A stretch of DNA of 64,000 nt from Paenibacillus sp. FSL K6-1330 (GCF_037976825.1 NZ_CP150269.1:5159501-5223500), one strand, 5' to 3'. Shown: positions 1 to 8,589, numbered from the stretch's first letter. Notes: generated by a model from the letters alone, not told the origin. Numbers and translations are program-made.

Positions 1-564
1 ATAATAAAGTATATCCTGGGTAAAAGCCTCACCATCACGGTCATCGATACTATTACGATAGGCATCCATCATCAGTCGGGTTATTTGCACCAATTCATCT
101 GGTTCTGGTTGTTCACACCTAAATTGATCGACAAGTAAGGGGTTGTGTGTATCCACTGTGGGTCGAATCATGCATTTTCTTGCTTGCTCGGGTTTAAAGC
201 CTTCTGCCGCGAATGCTGCCATATGTTCAGGTAGAACGTTGTACGCATGTATTCTAGTGATTCCAGTTATATTTTCCAAGATATATTTCTTCAAATAAGC
301 TGCAATCGGTTGCGAAAAACCAAAGGGAGGGATAACAAACAGGGATCCCAGCGTATTCTCCGATATTGATATTCCTGCTATTCTTATACCGCCAGACATG
401 ATCCAGTAGCAGTCGTCCGCATCCGCCATCATCTGCTGCACATGCTTCCAACTCGGTCTGAACCAAACATTCTTCCGATATGTTGCAAAATACCTGGAAT
501 ATAGGACAGGCTCTGCTTTAACTAATGAATATACCGGATGGATATGCTGCTGCGCCTCTCCCAT
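1..564 (-). CDS. GNAT-like acetyltransferase, C-terminus cut by window edge
   Basis: An open frame runs leftward from an ATG at 564 to base 1 without a stop, so at least 188 codons are present and the C-terminus lies outside the window. The start follows GGAGCT about 8 bases upstream. The protein begins MGEAQQHIHPVYSL. The region near residues 65-120 (GGIRIAGISI, then a hydrophobic strand, then ILENITGITRIHAYNVLPEHMA, split here for description) has the strand-helix layout of a GNAT N-terminal half, followed by a linker and a second stretch with ELVQITRLMMDAYRNSIDDRD. Assignment to the GNAT superfamily is moderate; substrate unknown. It lies upstream of nothing visible on its own strand and sits 29 bases from the stop of the tandem GNAT gene, which probably precedes it in the same transcript. 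Confidence 0.6.
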   Translation of the reverse strand, partial: MGEAQQHIHPVYSLVKAEPVLYSRYFATYRKNVWFRPSWKHVQQMMADADDCYWIMSGGIRIAGISISENTLGSLFVIPPFGFSQPIAAYLKKYILENITGITRIHAYNVLPEHMAAFAAEGFKPEQARKCMIRPTVDTHNPLLVDQFRCEQPEPDELVQITRLMMDAYRNSIDDRDGEAFTQDILYY

Positions 565-593
565 TCTCTATAGCTCCCTTCCTCGACTAAGAC

Positions 594-1523
594 TTAACTT
601 TCCATGACCAATCTTTTCAGTAAGTAATAATGCTGATGACCCCTCGGGGCATCGTCGATACGTGCAATTTCTTGAAATCCATGTTTTCGGTAGAATTCCG
701 GCGCTTGAAAGCTGAAAGTATTAAGCTTGATGAAGGTACATTGCTTTTCTTTTGCAATCCTTTCGATCTCCTGTAATAATCTCGAGCCGTAGCCCCGCCC
801 CCGGAATCGGTCATCCACCCACAGAATATCGACCTCAATCCAATTCCAGCAAAACACACTATTGATCCCGCCTACGATATCACCATTCTCATCTTTTATA
901 TGTAAGTTGATCTCCTCATAATTCTGCTGTAAATCTTCTGCGATATGCTGTGCATTAAATTTGATCAGGTTCGTCCGTACCGAATGCGCTTCTTCAGGAC
1001 TGCTTTGATTGATGTTAATCTGTGACAATTGGTCACTCCCCTTTCTCTTTACTTGTAGGTTTAATTGAACATTCAGCTTCATAACTTCCTCATCGCCAAA
1101 CCAGATTCCCGTTTCCACAAAACCTAGATTGCTGTACAAAGTTTTCGCTATCTGGTTATCCTTATGTACGGTCAGGCGTATTTCTTTACATTGCGGAAAT
1201 TGGCCTTGGATCCATGTAATCATCTGGAGTAAAGCTGCTCTGCCATATCCTTTGCCCTGTTCTCTTGCATCTATTAAAAAGCCGTTAATCCAATAACCAT
1301 CGGCTGTATTCACTTCATAAGCATGCATGATAAATCCGACCATTCGGTTCCCGTCATATATCGCAAAAGGAATGTATTCTACTTGTTCACCATCCGGTTT
1401 GATGTAGATCTTGGCTAGAGATACAGCTACCGCTGGCACAAACCCCTGCTGTTGGTCCAAAACCTGCAGTGCCAATGCTTCTTCCCAGTTCTTTCGATTG
1501 ACCGGCATTAACTCTATGTCCAT
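594..1523 (-). CDS. Tandem GNAT acetyltransferase (two domains in one chain)
   Basis: The protein has 309 residues and two GNAT domains in tandem. Domain 1 (about residues 1-150) has the acetyl-CoA binding strand-loop EQGKGYGRAALLQMI and a C-terminal YSNLGFVETG; it resembles the diamine/spermidine acetyltransferase type. Domain 2 (about 170-309) has WVDDRFRGRGYGSRLLQEIE with the R/Q-x-x-G-x-G/A core, and ends YRKHGFQEIARIDDAPRGHQ. A linker rich in Gln, Ser and Asn near residues 155-175 joins them. Both pyrophosphate-binding loops look intact, so both halves may be active. The ATG follows GGGAGGAC at good spacing. The gene is followed on the same strand by another GNAT-like gene (1-564). Substrates are unknown; single-domain relatives modify polyamines, amino acids or drugs. 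Confidence 0.85.
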   Translation of the reverse strand: MDIELMPVNRKNWEEALALQVLDQQQGFVPAVAVSLAKIYIKPDGEQVEYIPFAIYDGNRMVGFIMHAYEVNTADGYWINGFLIDAREQGKGYGRAALLQMITWIQGQFPQCKEIRLTVHKDNQIAKTLYSNLGFVETGIWFGDEEVMKLNVQLNLQVKRKGSDQLSQININQSSPEEAHSVRTNLIKFNAQHIAEDLQQNYEEINLHIKDENGDIVGGINSVFCWNWIEVDILWVDDRFRGRGYGSRLLQEIERIAKEKQCTFIKLNTFSFQAPEFYRKHGFQEIARIDDAPRGHQHYYLLKRLVMES

Positions 1524-1573
1524 GTCATTGTCCTCCCTAGCGAGATCCCGAGTGAATCCTAGATTTCTTTCAT

Positions 1574-1687
1574 TTAAAAATCCAGTACAGTGATGTACTC
1601 CTTTATCATGGACACCGATTCTCCGCGCTTCACCCAGTATGAATAATACAAGCCGCTTTGACGATACTGGTATACCTTATTTTCCAT
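1574..1687 (-). CDS. Possible 37-residue small ORF or gene remnant
   Basis: A short frame starts at an ATG at 1687 and encodes 37 residues beginning MENKVYQYRQSGLYYSYW and ending in EYITVLDF. The composition (aromatic, charged, no low-complexity) looks like protein rather than a random frame, but there is no clear ribosome site and no recognisable family. It could be the C-terminal remnant of an older gene. The remainder of the 1524-2010 gap shows nothing else I can support. Confidence 0.25.
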   Translation of the reverse strand: MENKVYQYRQSGLYYSYWVKRGESVSMIKEYITVLDF

Positions 1688-2024
1688 ATCGGTATGGATT
1701 GACGCAACTTAACCAAATAGTACCATATGGAAGTGAAATATTCCTGGAATTAAACGACTTTAGATAAACTCTTCCAATCCTTTCGATCGAATGGTATGAG
1801 CTTGTTGATGTTTGGAAGTGTTCACGCCGGTGTACCTCTCAACTATAATCCTCTATCACCGCTATCTTTTCGTCCCTAATTTTCATAAGATCCACACTAC
1901 ATTTCCCCTTCGTCAATTTGGGTTGTAACCATGATTTTGTAAAACTCCGCCCTTTGCTTTGCACACTTCTCATCAGCTTATCATTTAATATACTGGCTCT
2001 ACTATAATAAAAGAGGTGAATCGA

Positions 2025-2288
2025 ATGGGTCGTGTCACTGCTGTTCCTCAACCGGATTTAGTATTAATCAGCTGGTCAAGAAACCCTCTTGTTGCGGGCT
2101 CCGCGCGTAGAATCGTTGCTGCCCGTGTCATTGGCAATGCTTCTCCCTGCCGAGCTGATTTGACGCCGAATGCATTGCTAAGAACTGCATTAGCCTGCTT
2201 ACTAGATAATGATGTAGGTTTCAAAATCGTATTCCGCCAAAGAACATCCAACATTAGCGGTTACCTGTTATTGCAGCGTAATGCATAA
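2025..2288 (+). CDS. Small basic protein of unknown function
   Basis: This 87-residue protein begins MGRVTAVPQPDLVLIS and is one of only three plus-strand genes in the first 33 kb. The ATG at 2025 is preceded by AAGAGGTG six bases upstream, a near-ideal ribosome site, which I prefer over the in-frame GTG at 2016 inside that site. A strong intrinsic terminator follows ten bases after the stop, so this is very probably a real single-gene transcript. The sequence is rich in Arg, Ala, Leu and Asn and contains no Lys and only three Asp. It has no signal peptide and no clear membrane segment. I do not recognise a family. The C-terminal half (FKIVFRQRTSNISGYLLLQR) looks like beta strands. Confidence 0.65.
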   Translation: MGRVTAVPQPDLVLISWSRNPLVAGSARRIVAARVIGNASPCRADLTPNALLRTALACLLDNDVGFKIVFRQRTSNISGYLLLQRNA

Positions 2289-2297
2289 CCTATGATG

Positions 2298-2326
2298 AAG
2301 AGCAGCGTTATCGCTGCTCTTTTTTG
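2298..2326 (+). terminator. Intrinsic terminator after the 87-residue ORF
   Basis: A perfect ten-base-pair stem AAGAGCAGCG / CGCTGCTCTT with a TTAT loop runs into a T tract. It lies directly after the stop codon at 2288. Confidence 0.9.
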
Positions 2327-2358
2327 TCTCTGTTCTAGTCGTCATCTTATATACTCAT

Positions 2359-3240
2359 CTAGTAAGTCGTTATTCTCTTTAATTCATCAAGATTTTCATT
2401 TAAAAATGCCTTGTGTTTATCCATCCCTCGTTTTGCACACCATGCCACCCCACAAAATGAATCATATAATGAATAAAAGGGCAGTGTTCGCTCAAGATCA
2501 ATTAACGTTTTAATGCTGTTATAACCTTCTTCAAATATTTCTCTTGTTGCTGGATTCCTCTCCCAGATATATCGATTCACTTTCGTAAAATCAATTTCTG
2601 ATGAACCTCCCCTGGAACTCTCAAAGTCAATAATACCTGTAATTTTATCATCTTGAACCAATAGGTTTCCCGGTCTAAAATCTAAATGAACAACACATGG
2701 AGAATCCGGTTCTGGAAGAGTTGAATACGCTTTATCAAAAAATGCGACGCATCTTTCATATAGCCCCGGTTCTAATATTCCCCTGCATACTGGTTTACAA
2801 TTATCAAAATTCCTACGTATATAGGTCCGCCAATTATTTTCGGGTAAAACATGAAATCCGTCAGGGCTATCGTAACCGTACCCCGGCATGTTTACTGAAT
2901 GCATTTGCGCTTGCAAACTTCCGATTTCATAGGCAAGTTTACCATGGATAACGCCTGTTATAGGTAGTCCGGGTATGGATTCTAACAACAATGCACCGGT
3001 GACTTCATCATCTCCTTCCCAATAATGATGAACTCTTGGGACAGGCAGCTTCCCAGCCAATCGTTGCAACATAGCAAATTCACGATATAATTTCACCTTA
3101 TTGAATGGGATCTTTAAATAGACTTGTTGTTGATTCGACAGGGTTAACCGGTAGACTTCCGAGCTATAAGACTCCGGAACTCCATCAATATGAATCACAT
3201 TCAATTTAAATCTTTTAATGAATTCTTGTATGTTATTTAT
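2359..3240 (-). CDS. Aminoglycoside-phosphotransferase-family kinase
   Basis: The protein has the APH/choline-kinase fold. Visible elements are the nucleotide-binding lysine strand (QQVYLKIPFN), the catalytic loop CVVHLDFRPGNLLV with the Asp and Asn of the family motif, and the metal-binding DFE in GIIDFESSRGG. It would phosphorylate a small hydroxylated molecule with ATP; the substrate is unknown. The first conventional start is a TTG at 3204 with no ribosome site, which removes the usual first helix. An in-frame ATA at 3240 sits five bases after GAGGGAA and would add 12 residues (NNIQEFIKRFKL), matching the family's normal N-terminus, so I give that as the more likely start. If the TTG is right the protein has 281 residues. 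Confidence 0.8.
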   Translation of the reverse strand: MNNIQEFIKRFKLNVIHIDGVPESYSSEVYRLTLSNQQQVYLKIPFNKVKLYREFAMLQRLAGKLPVPRVHHYWEGDDEVTGALLLESIPGLPITGVIHGKLAYEIGSLQAQMHSVNMPGYGYDSPDGFHVLPENNWRTYIRRNFDNCKPVCRGILEPGLYERCVAFFDKAYSTLPEPDSPCVVHLDFRPGNLLVQDDKITGIIDFESSRGGSSEIDFTKVNRYIWERNPATREIFEEGYNSIKTLIDLERTLPFYSLYDSFCGVAWCAKRGMDKHKAFLNENLDELKRITTY

Positions 3241-3424
3241 GGTGGTTCCCTCTTTTCACATCATCCAATATTTCATATAACATCGATTTCAAGTAAACCT
3301 ATCATAATAAGATTAATGAATTACGTACATCCCTAATTTTCTTTCCCCTTCTGATTTCCCATCTTTTTGCCAGATTAGATTGCCCAGGAAATATCTTTTC
3401 TCGAATAGCCTTTTGTAATGAAAA

Positions 3425-3457
3425 AAGCTTGCAGGTATTCCTTCCCCCTGCAAGCTT
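3425..3457 (-). terminator. Terminator for the copper-amine-oxidase-N protein gene
   Basis: An eleven-base-pair stem AAGCTTGCAGG / CCTGCAAGCTT is followed on the minus strand by TTTTTTCATT. It lies about 70 bases after the stop at 3526. The rest of the 3241-3525 gap holds nothing else I can support. Confidence 0.8.
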
Positions 3458-3525
3458 CCTCGTAAGAACCTCTATTTGCCTTTTTCATATCTAAACCATA
3501 TCTCTATAATCTTTTGTCTCTATAT

Positions 3526-4215
3526 TTATTTCAAAAGGGCAACACTTACGGCAACCTTCTCCAGCTGTGCTTTGCTTAAGGAATGATCCGGAGAGCTGAT
3601 CGTCACGAAGCGGTCATTGATCTGAAATCCCAGCATGTCCGTATCATCCGGTGTATACCATTTCGCTTTAACCCCATTGGACAAAGTAACCGGTTTGCTG
3701 TCATATCCGTGAGCGTAGTCTCTTGGGGAAATGTATACCGTCATATGCTTGAAGACCATGTTGACGCCATCTCCCGAAGCACCCGTCTTTTGATACACAT
3801 CGCCTTTTACCATCTGACTTGGAGCATACGGTGCTTGGAAACCATCAAATTTAGAGAATGCATTTTTGATTTCTTTTAATTGAGCATCGTTATATTTCAC
3901 TGTAGTTAACTCGATCGTCTGACCGTTTCCAGGATTACTTCCGACCAGCACCTGATGATTCTTCGCATCGTATTGCACGGGTACATTCAGTACATCAGCA
4001 ATCGCGCGAACCGGCAAGTACGTTGTGTTTTGATATGTGATCGGTGTCAATTTTTTGCCCGTGTTATATACGGTTCCATCCACTTTGATACCGATGCTGT
4101 GATTCAGGTAAGCCGAGATTTTCTCCAGGTTTGCCCCCGCATAGACGCCCGCGGCTCCCGTTAACGTCATTCCCAGCACAGCAACTGCCACGATTGATTT
4201 TTTTAATGATTTCAT
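3526..4215 (-). CDS. Secreted protein with copper-amine-oxidase-N domain
   Basis: The chosen ATG at 4215 gives 229 residues, begins MKSLKKSIVAVAVLGMTLTG and is followed by an AYA/AGA-type signal cleavage region. An upstream ATG at 4224 abuts GAGAGG too closely. Residues about 45-90 carry the copper-amine-oxidase-N repeat (GKKLTPITYQNTTYLPVRAI, then DVLN), a domain common on the surface of Paenibacillus and often unrelated to copper. The C-terminal 130 residues have no family I can name. The gene lies just after the propeller lipoprotein gene on the same strand, separated by 72 bases, and has its own downstream terminator. I infer an envelope function linked to the two-component system upstream. 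Confidence 0.75.
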   Translation of the reverse strand: MKSLKKSIVAVAVLGMTLTGAAGVYAGANLEKISAYLNHSIGIKVDGTVYNTGKKLTPITYQNTTYLPVRAIADVLNVPVQYDAKNHQVLVGSNPGNGQTIELTTVKYNDAQLKEIKNAFSKFDGFQAPYAPSQMVKGDVYQKTGASGDGVNMVFKHMTVYISPRDYAHGYDSKPVTLSNGVKAKWYTPDDTDMLGFQINDRFVTISSPDHSLSKAQLEKVAVSVALLK

Positions 4216-4287
4216 TTTATCCATTCCTCTCGTTGTCTCACCAACATCACTAAGTCGATGAGTAATATGATGAAGCTCGATATAAAC

Positions 4288-5496
4288 CTATTTAAAATCC
4301 ATCACATACGTCGCAATTAAAGCTTCTTTATCATCAATCGTAATTCCCAGTCTTTTTCCAGATGGGCTCCAAGTCAGAGGATAGACAGGATGGGCGGCAG
4401 GATGCACTGCAGAATAATAGGGCGCCATCCAGCTTACCTTCCCCGAAGAGGTATCAAATACGTACACTCCGTTCATCCCGCTCTCATTCTCCGAATACAC
4501 ATCGAAGGCTATTCTGGCGGAATCCGGCGACCAGGACAAGTACGAGATCAGATTGCCTTTTCCGATAAGTGAACCTTGCAAACTTCCGGCAGCGTCATAG
4601 ATCAGCAGTTTGCTGCTCTCGTCCCCTCCTGTGTTGGTCGCTGTCGCAACGGCAATGTACTCGCTGTCCGGAGAAATCGCAAAGTTCCATACATTTTCAA
4701 TGAGATGTATCGGCTTCGACTGTCCGGGTTCAACGACCTTCAGCACCTGGTTCACATCGGTATAATAGATCCGGCCCTTACTCGCTCCGAATTGGTTGTA
4801 AAATTCAACATCCTCATCCTCAATGGCTATGGTGGTATAAGTGCCGTCCGTGGAAATGAGTCGAATATCGCCTTTGCCGCTCATGGAGCCTGCTGCGAGA
4901 ACATAGGTGTCGGAATCCAGCCATCCCCCAATCTCCATGTAATTGTCACCCTTAACCGGGATGCTCTTGCCAGTACTCAAATCCTTCAGAAAATTGTCAG
5001 CCGTGTACTTATCCCTCCATTTCTGAATAAAGCTATATTTACCGTCTGGCGAGATCTCTTCTTTGACAAGCTGTTCGCCTGGATGCGACTCTTCATGCTT
5101 CGTGAGCTCACGCCGCTCACCTGTACTTACGTTCACTGCTTCTGTGGTATAAGCATATTGCGGTTCTTCCGTTTCGGTCGCTTCCTTGATCAGTTTGGTT
5201 GTTAGCACCTTGACCTCATTCTCCGACAGCCATGCCTCAATGTTGGACGAGGCGATCCGGTGCGTCTGATTCACGATCACTTCCCGACTGTATTGCCCAC
5301 TCGCCCCTTCTACAACCGTGAGTTTGCGCTCCCCCGATGCCGTCTCTCCAGCATTCGATACAGGAGGCTGACCGGTTGCACTGTTGCCTGGCTCCACGAT
5401 CGTCAACCGATCCTGGGACTGGCAGGCCGCAAGGGCTGCAGCCACAGCAATAACAGACAGCAACTTGACCCCATGCTTCCCAAATCTATGTTTCAT
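4288..5496 (-). CDS. Lipoprotein with TolB/WD40-like beta-propeller repeats
   Basis: The start at 5496 follows AGGAGGAAA at ideal spacing and gives 402 residues with the signal MKHRFGKHGVKLLSVIAVAA and the lipobox LAAC. The mature part has repeated propeller signatures: FAISPDSEYIAVATA, LSWSPDSARIAFDVY and LTWSPSGKRLGITID, each the WSPDGxxIA strand pattern of TolB-like blades. It is thus an anchored extracellular beta-propeller, perhaps a sensor partner or a binding protein rather than an enzyme. It follows a sensor kinase/response regulator pair but is separated from it by a terminator and a probable regulated promoter (see 5586-5638), which suggests that it is a target of that system. Confidence 0.8.
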   Translation of the reverse strand: MKHRFGKHGVKLLSVIAVAAALAACQSQDRLTIVEPGNSATGQPPVSNAGETASGERKLTVVEGASGQYSREVIVNQTHRIASSNIEAWLSENEVKVLTTKLIKEATETEEPQYAYTTEAVNVSTGERRELTKHEESHPGEQLVKEEISPDGKYSFIQKWRDKYTADNFLKDLSTGKSIPVKGDNYMEIGGWLDSDTYVLAAGSMSGKGDIRLISTDGTYTTIAIEDEDVEFYNQFGASKGRIYYTDVNQVLKVVEPGQSKPIHLIENVWNFAISPDSEYIAVATATNTGGDESSKLLIYDAAGSLQGSLIGKGNLISYLSWSPDSARIAFDVYSENESGMNGVYVFDTSSGKVSWMAPYYSAVHPAAHPVYPLTWSPSGKRLGITIDDKEALIATYVMDFK

Positions 5497-5585
5497 AACA
5501 GGTTTCCTCCTATGCATATCCCCAAGGAGCTTCGGCAGCTGCAACTAATGTGTCATAACATGCCGCCTCTTTCCCTGTTGAACTC

Positions 5586-5638
5586 AGTATAGAATGCGAA
5601 TATCTCGATACGATATCGAGCTTGTAACGAACTTGTAA
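5586..5638 (-). promoter_or_regulatory. Probable response-regulator-controlled promoter
   Basis: Reading the minus strand, TTACAAG occurs twice (5632-5638 and 5621-5627) with an exact 11-base period, the geometry of OmpR/PhoB-type operators. It is followed by a perfect seven-base inverted repeat CTCGATA / TATCGAG (5604-5620) and a TATACT -10 hexamer (5586-5591). The -35 position has no match to TTGACA, as expected for an activated promoter. It stands upstream of the propeller lipoprotein gene and downstream of the two-component operon. Confidence 0.5.
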
Positions 5639-5654
5639 ACAAATAGATAAGCTT

Positions 5655-5696
5655 GAAAAAAGAAAGCCCAGACCTTATTCCAAGTCTGAACTTTCT
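5655..5696 (-). terminator. Terminator overlapping the sensor kinase stop
   Basis: The minus strand forms AGAAAG-ttCAGAC / GTCTG-ggCTTTCT, then TTTTTTC. The left arm lies in the last codons of the kinase gene. It isolates the two-component operon from the downstream lipoprotein gene. Confidence 0.75.
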
Positions 5697-7210
5697 TCTG
5701 TCGAAATAACCTCTGTCGATTGTGGCCGATTCATCGGCAGGACAATCACAAACGTAGAACCGCCGGGACCCGATTCCGCAAGCTGAACGGAACCATGCTG
5801 TTTCTCCGCCAGATTGCGTACCAGAGATAACCCTAAGCCAGTTCCTCCGTGAACCCTGGAGCGGTCGCTGCTCACCGTATAAAACGGATCGAAGATCCGT
5901 TCTCTGGCATCGTCCGGGATTCCGATTCCGGTATCACTTACCTTGATGATCATCCGATCATGGCCATGCTCATCCTGCTTCACTTCGTTCGTGAGCATGA
6001 CAGTTCCTCCGGGCCGATTGTATTTAATTCCGTTATCCAACAGATTCAGAACCATGTGCATCAGATTCTCCGGATCGGCCCATACCTTACCATCCGTTAG
6101 GGAGGGCTGAATCGCAATGTTAGTTTGCTCTGCCTTAGCTTCCAGTCGGGCTGCCGCCTCTTGCAGAATCGGCAGAAGTTCTACGTGCTCCGCATGGGTT
6201 TCGAATTCGTAAATATCCATGAACGATAACTGAAGCGCCTTCTCCACCAATCGATATAGACGCTGTGCTTCCTTGCTGATCTGTCCCCTGGCTTCCTCAA
6301 GCAGGGCTGGATCATCGCGATACATTTCAAGCAAATCCGCATAGGCCAATATGGAAGTCAGCGGCGTTTTCAATTCATGGCTGATATTCCCGATAAACTG
6401 CTTCTGCTGCTGTTCCAGCTCCTGCAGCCGTTCGATGGCATCCAGCAGCTTCAGCTTCTCCTCCGTGAGCTGGCTCACCGAGGAGGAAATTCGCCCGCTC
6501 ATCTCATATATGCCTTGCGCCAGCTCACCGAGCTCATCATTTCGCTTAACCGTCGGCTCACTAAGATAGACTCCTTCGCCAATCTTCTGCGCAGCCTGGT
6601 TCAATCTGCTGATGACATGAACCTGCCGCCAGACGTATAGAAAACCGATTAAGAAGCCCGCGGCCAATACGGCAAGACCCGTCACGATAAACAGGTTCTG
6701 GATCCGATCATAGAAAGCATGCTGCTCAGCTAGCGATGCGTGGAATTGAATCGTTCCGATCGGTTTATCCATATTCCGAAGCGGAGCGAGATAGAGCAGC
6801 TGGTCCCCCTCGGTAATGTAGGCGGAACGCCCTTGCGCTGTGTGTGCAAGGGCGTCTTGTACATCCATTTTCGGCTGAAACGGAAGGGAAGTCCCTGTGA
6901 ATGTACCATCCAGCTTATACAGGGTCACCGGCATGCCGCTCTGGGTTCCAAGATCAACCGCTAGCCGTTGACCGACATTTTCCATAAAATCATCCGGCTG
7001 GGTTTGAGGATTCGTCAAAAATTCCTGATGAACCCTGAGATTGGCCGCTTCGGCTTCATGGGCGAAGGATTGCTCCAGGCGCACCCGCTGATCCTCCCGT
7101 ATCCCAGCAAGAACCAATGTGCTAAGAACAACAACAACGGCGATCAACAGCAAGGCGAGAAGAAGTGCGACTTTCCACTTTAAGCCGAAACGGACCTTTC
7201 TTTTGCTCAT
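5675..7210 (-). CDS. Membrane sensor histidine kinase
   Basis: The 511-residue protein has two membrane segments (about 13-35 and 172-195) flanking an extracellular sensor region of roughly 135 residues, then a HAMP region (200-255), the H-box FIGNISHELKTPLTSI with the phosphoacceptor His near 278, and an ATPase domain with the N box (NLLDNGIKYN), G1 (DTGIGIP) and G2 (GGTGLGLSLV). The layout is that of PhoR/ResE-type kinases. The extracellular ligand is not evident. The start overlaps the stop of the response regulator gene by four bases, so the two are translationally coupled. A terminator overlaps its own stop. Confidence 0.95.
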   Translation of the reverse strand: MSKRKVRFGLKWKVALLLALLLIAVVVVLSTLVLAGIREDQRVRLEQSFAHEAEAANLRVHQEFLTNPQTQPDDFMENVGQRLAVDLGTQSGMPVTLYKLDGTFTGTSLPFQPKMDVQDALAHTAQGRSAYITEGDQLLYLAPLRNMDKPIGTIQFHASLAEQHAFYDRIQNLFIVTGLAVLAAGFLIGFLYVWRQVHVISRLNQAAQKIGEGVYLSEPTVKRNDELGELAQGIYEMSGRISSSVSQLTEEKLKLLDAIERLQELEQQQKQFIGNISHELKTPLTSILAYADLLEMYRDDPALLEEARGQISKEAQRLYRLVEKALQLSFMDIYEFETHAEHVELLPILQEAAARLEAKAEQTNIAIQPSLTDGKVWADPENLMHMVLNLLDNGIKYNRPGGTVMLTNEVKQDEHGHDRMIIKVSDTGIGIPDDARERIFDPFYTVSSDRSRVHGGTGLGLSLVRNLAEKQHGSVQLAESGPGGSTFVIVLPMNRPQSTEVISTEESSDLE

Positions 7211-7902
7211 GATGGAATCTCCGTGCTTTTATATCCAATGCCATATACGGTCTGAATCACTTCGTGCTGGTTTCCCAGCTTCTTACGCAATCTCTGGACG
7301 TGAATATCGACCGTACGCGTGCCGCCGGCAAAATCCATATCCCATACTTGTTCAAGCAAGGCCTCGCGCGAATATACCCGTTCCGGATTCCGAGCCAGGA
7401 GAGCCATAAGGTCAAACTCCTTCGGTGTGAGCTCAAGAGGTTTGCCTTCAGCATGAATGGTGCGATTCAACAGGTTAATGGTAAGCCCGGATATTCTGAT
7501 GACATGCTGTTCCGGGGCTTGCTGCCCAACTGTCTCAGGGGTGCGGCTTCTTCGGGACAATGCCTTTACCCTGGCGATGATCTCCCGCATGTCAAAGGGC
7601 TTTGTCATATAATCATCCGCACCAAGCTCAAGTCCTAGCACCTTATCCACAATATCGTCCTTCACCGTCAAGAGCAGAATGGCAGGACGCTGCCGATCCT
7701 CGAGCTTGCGACAAACATCGTACCCGCTAAGCTTCGGCATCATAACATCGAGCACCATCACGTCAGGATCAAACGATTCCACACGCTCCAGCGCTTCCTG
7801 CCCATCCCCTGCCGTCTCCACCGTATGTCCTTCTCTTCGCAGCGCATAAGCGACTGCGCTTGAGATACTAATCTCATCATCCACTACAAGTACCTTGGTC
7901 AT
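7207..7902 (-). CDS. OmpR/PhoB-family response regulator
   Basis: The 231-residue protein has a receiver domain with acidic pair DD near residues 8-9, phosphoacceptor Asp near 52 in VLDVMMP, a conserved Thr (LLLTVKD) and Lys near 101 (TKPFD), then a winged-helix effector domain (about 130-228) with ELTPKEFDLMALLARN and RTVDIHVQRLRKKLG. It is transcribed first in a two-gene operon with the sensor kinase. I infer that it acts on the direct repeat at 5621-5638. Family-level assignment is certain; the regulon is inferred. Confidence 0.95.
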   Translation of the reverse strand: MTKVLVVDDEISISSAVAYALRREGHTVETAGDGQEALERVESFDPDVMVLDVMMPKLSGYDVCRKLEDRQRPAILLLTVKDDIVDKVLGLELGADDYMTKPFDMREIIARVKALSRRSRTPETVGQQAPEQHVIRISGLTINLLNRTIHAEGKPLELTPKEFDLMALLARNPERVYSREALLEQVWDMDFAGGTRTVDIHVQRLRKKLGNQHEVIQTVYGIGYKSTEIPS

Positions 7903-8012
7903 TGCAGATACGACTCCTTTACTGGCCGATTACAACATTTACTAGTGCAATGATGGTACCGTATCCGGCATCATAATTCAACCTGGATGGGCTGCAGTAC
8001 ACTTGAACAGAA

Positions 8013-8035
8013 AAAGAGAACCCAAGGCTCTCTTT
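8013..8035 (-). terminator. Terminator after the histidine phosphatase gene
   Basis: A stem AAAGAGA / TCTCTTT with a short loop is followed on the minus strand by TTTTTC. It lies just after the stop at 8047 and upstream of the response regulator promoter region. Confidence 0.65.
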
Positions 8036-8046
8036 GATTTACCCGC

Positions 8047-8589
8047 TTATTTTTCAAAAATATACATGGCACCATTCCTGGGTTGTACAAATCCCTTTCC
8101 TCGGTAACCTCTTTTGGACAATTCCTGAGTCAGCACTTTCATGAATGCACCGTGACTAACCACTAATACGTTGCGATTATCGTAACGTTCTTCAATCCAA
8201 TCGATGATATGCCCAGCTCGCTCCAGTGTCTCGCTTCTCCGTTCAGCTTGTGAGCCGTGAGACAAATACCAAGCCAAACGCCCCATCAGCAACCACATAT
8301 GGTAATGAAGCTTTAGATTTCCCAAAGGATGAATCGATTGGACCTCAATCTCTCTTAACCGATTCGTTGCGATGATAGGGCCTGTATATATCGTTTCTGC
8401 CGTCTGAATGGCTCGGGATAAATCACTGGATATACATACGTTCCACTCCGAAAAACCATAGTCCAGGTCCGATTGTTCAATTTCAGCGTTATTGTAAGCT
8501 TCCACCCAAGCATTAAACTGATTGGACGTCATCCATTTTCTATCGAGTTCATGTATAACTTTAAAATGTCTTACCAATCCAATTTTCAT
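8047..8589 (-). CDS. Histidine phosphatase family protein
   Basis: The 180-residue protein belongs to the phosphoglycerate-mutase-like phosphatase superfamily. It starts MKIGLVRHFKV, where RHF replaces the usual RHG, so the nucleophilic His and adjacent Arg are present. The second Arg appears in SSDLSRAIQTAE, and the catalytic second His in VLVVSHGAFMKVL. The start follows AAGGAG. The likely reaction is phosphate-ester hydrolysis, substrate unknown. It lies 17 bases after a methyltransferase gene on the same strand and probably shares its transcript. Confidence 0.85.
   Translation of the reverse strand: MKIGLVRHFKVIHELDRKWMTSNQFNAWVEAYNNAEIEQSDLDYGFSEWNVCISSDLSRAIQTAETIYTGPIIATNRLREIEVQSIHPLGNLKLHYHMWLLMGRLAWYLSHGSQAERRSETLERAGHIIDWIEERYDNRNVLVVSHGAFMKVLTQELSKRGYRGKGFVQPRNGAMYIFEK

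Noticed and set aside
1839..2051. A minus-strand 70-codon frame overlapping the 87-residue plus-strand gene
   Set aside because: No ribosome site, and the plus-strand gene has better signals and a terminator.
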